Source: Candidatus Hemicellulosilyticus sp. P3
GTDB taxonomy: Bacteria; Bacteroidota; Bacteroidia; Bacteroidales; P3
Direction: 5' to 3'
DNA: 64,000 nucleotides
Assembly (NCBI GenBank): GCA_001543385.1
Contig: LPNH01000003.1
Location: forward strand, 62,001 to 126,000
The notes under the pieces are model-generated. The model did not search any database and was not told the origin of the DNA. It saw only the letters and a list, made by a program, of their open reading frames with translations. Both the position numbers and the translations under genes were made by a program. This document shows, piece by piece, positions 62,221 through 64,000 of the stretch (the first letter of the stretch is position 1; every line of letters begins with the position of its first letter).

Positions 62221-62733
62221 ATGTTTGAGAATCTTTTGTCTGGCCTTGAACAATATGATGTGAAGATTTTGGCGGCTCTCACCAAGAGTATTGCCGGGCG
62301 TAAGGATTTTTTCCATTGGCTGTTGCAGGGCGGCTACCCCGAACTTGCGGCGTTCAGCAATGCCATCCGGGGCGACGAGGAGGCGATGGTGTGGTTGTTT
62401 CAGCATGACTGTGCCTGGCTGGCTATATTGAGCAATGCTATCGACGGCGAGGTGGAGGCCCGGCAGTGGATGGCCCGGGCCTGTACGCCGGTCAACCTGG
62501 TTTTCGCTTTGGCCTGTCGCGAAGATGCCACGGCATTGCGCTGGCTGCAGGAGCGTAAGCTCTTTATTTTTATGCTGATGGCGCGGGAGGTGCATCAGGT
62601 GCTCGACACCCAAGCCGTCGAAAATGCGGGCCCTTACACCCGTAAGTTTGGCGGCAATGTGCGAGTGGTCGAAGCCATGCAGCAGTGGATGCGTGATAAT
62701 AATATAAACAATGGCCGCGAAGAGCGTGACTGA
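62221..62733 (+). CDS. Hypothetical protein downstream of pheT
   Basis: 170-aa ORF 2 nt after the pheT stop. Confidence 0.6.
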   Translation: MFENLLSGLEQYDVKILAALTKSIAGRKDFFHWLLQGGYPELAAFSNAIRGDEEAMVWLFQHDCAWLAILSNAIDGEVEARQWMARACTPVNLVFALACREDATALRWLQERKLFIFMLMAREVHQVLDTQAVENAGPYTRKFGGNVRVVEAMQQWMRDNNINNGREERD

Positions 62734-62829
62734 ACACTAATCCATTCCCGTCACACACATCGTGTGGCAATTTGAAACAGTTTGCAGACCTCGTCCCGAT
62801 TTGACGCACTGCATATACGATTGAAAAGT

Positions 62830-63816
62830 ATGATGAAATCAGAAAGAAACGATAAAAGAGGTGGGGAAAACCGACGTAAGGATTCCCGCCAGATGTCGAA
62901 CAACCGCAAGGTGACGGAAAAACAAGTTACACCGAAGGGGCGCCGAGCCAGCGGGCGTGCAGCCGACGACAATGCGAACGGATCTGCTGCACGGCCTCGT
63001 GCGGCAAAGCCCCGTGCGACAATGCCTCGAGACACCAAGTCCCGCGCGCCAAAGCCCCGTGAGGCGACGAACCGTCCGCAGTCAAAATCCAAGGTGTCCG
63101 ATACTGAGGAAATGCGGTTGAACAAGTATATTGCCCATGCCGGCATCTGCTCGCGCCGCGAGGCTGACGTGTTGATCGCGGCAGGAGGGGTCAGCGTCAA
63201 CGGCAAGGTGGTCACCGAAATGGGCTATAAGGTACAGCCTGGCGATGTGGTGAATTATGGCGGAGAAACATTGCGCAGCGAGCCGTTACGCTATTTCTTA
63301 CTCAATAAACCCAAAGGATATATCACTACTGTTGATGATCCGCAGGAGCGCAAGACGGTGATGATGCTTATTGACGGTGCCTGCACGGAACGAATCTATC
63401 CTGTGGGGCGCCTGGACCGTGCCACGACGGGATTGCTGCTGTTCACTAACGATGGCGAACTGGCTCGCAAGTTAACGCACCCTTCATCGAGAGTCTACAA
63501 GGTGTATCAGGTCGAACTCGACCGTCCGCTTGTGGCGGCCGACATGCGTCAAATCCGTGACGGCGTGGAGTTGGACGACGGCCCCATTCAGGTGGATGAT
63601 ATTCAATATGTAGAGGGTTTGAACGATAAGCGCATCCTCGGTGTGCAGCTTCACTCGGGACGCAACCGTATTGTGCGCCGCATCTTTGAGCACTTGGGCT
63701 ATGAGGTCCGTAAGCTTGACCGTGTTGCTTTTGCCGGGCTTACCAAAAAAGATCTTCCCCGTGGCCGCTACCGTGAGTTGACTGCAAAGGAGGTGGGGTT
63801 TCTCCGGATGATTTGA
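62830..63816 (+). CDS. rRNA pseudouridine synthase (RluB/RsuA family) with basic N-terminal tail
   Basis: S4 domain MRLNKYIAHAGICSRREADVLI, KPKGYITTVDDP, YPVGRLDRATTGLLLFTNDG. Confidence 0.93.
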   Translation: MMKSERNDKRGGENRRKDSRQMSNNRKVTEKQVTPKGRRASGRAADDNANGSAARPRAAKPRATMPRDTKSRAPKPREATNRPQSKSKVSDTEEMRLNKYIAHAGICSRREADVLIAAGGVSVNGKVVTEMGYKVQPGDVVNYGGETLRSEPLRYFLLNKPKGYITTVDDPQERKTVMMLIDGACTERIYPVGRLDRATTGLLLFTNDGELARKLTHPSSRVYKVYQVELDRPLVAADMRQIRDGVELDDGPIQVDDIQYVEGLNDKRILGVQLHSGRNRIVRRIFEHLGYEVRKLDRVAFAGLTKKDLPRGRYRELTAKEVGFLRMI

Positions 63817-63850
63817 CCTCTCGTACGCCTTTGCACGATACGGGCAGTTC

Positions 63851-64000
63851 TTATTCTCCAAAAAGGAACACGGTGTTTCTTTTATGCAGGTCTGTCTTGC
63901 TGCGCTCGGACTTCCATCTGCCGGCAGGGAGGGTGCGAATCAGTTGTGAGGGCAGTGTCAGGTCGCAAGCCACGCAGAGCCGCGTCTCGGACTGCAGGAG
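63851..64000 (-). CDS. rsmI: 16S rRNA 2'-O-ribose methyltransferase RsmI-like, C-terminal fragment at window edge
   Basis: Minus: LLQSETRLCVACDLTLPSQLIRTLPAGRWKSERSKTDLHKRNTVFLFGE*. Confidence 0.65.
   Translation of the reverse strand, partial: LLQSETRLCVACDLTLPSQLIRTLPAGRWKSERSKTDLHKRNTVFLFGE

Overview
A 64 kb chromosomal window from a Bacteroidales-type (Bacteroidota) genome. It has a GC-rich housekeeping backbone: clpB (partial), dnaX, dapF, ligA, murL/murD2-like pair, kamA, porQ, lplA, glyS, trxB, panD, ssb, corA, mutL, parC, hflX, glnS, pheT, an rluB-type synthase and partial rsmI. Three AT-richer accessory insertions interrupt it. (1) 1.3-7.1 kb: an RloA/RloB (AbiL-like) pair, a DUF4143 ATPase, and a secreted six-Cys-tail protein with a small membrane protein; the region is bracketed by inverted copies of an ATCCGTG-type repeat. 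(2) 28.8-39.1 kb: a minus-strand restriction/defence-like operon of two DNA methylase genes, a SNF2/HepA-like translocase, an Hsp70/actin-like ATPase, an orphan antitoxin-like ORF and a GIY-YIG plus DEAD helicase protein. The SNF2-Hsp70 pair lies between exact 41-bp direct repeats of the methylase 3' end. The first gene is preceded by a nested inverted-repeat leader that looks like a terminator/antiterminator switch ending at the start codon. (3) 58.3-59.7 kb: a compact type II R-M pair directly behind glnS. Other notable points: dnaX has an in-frame TAG between its gamma and tau parts, a PPDK-like protein lacks the PEP-binding C-terminus, and glnS contains a heptanucleotide tandem repeat. No tRNA, rRNA or CRISPR array was recognised. 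All assignments come from reading sequence and motifs; no database search was run.
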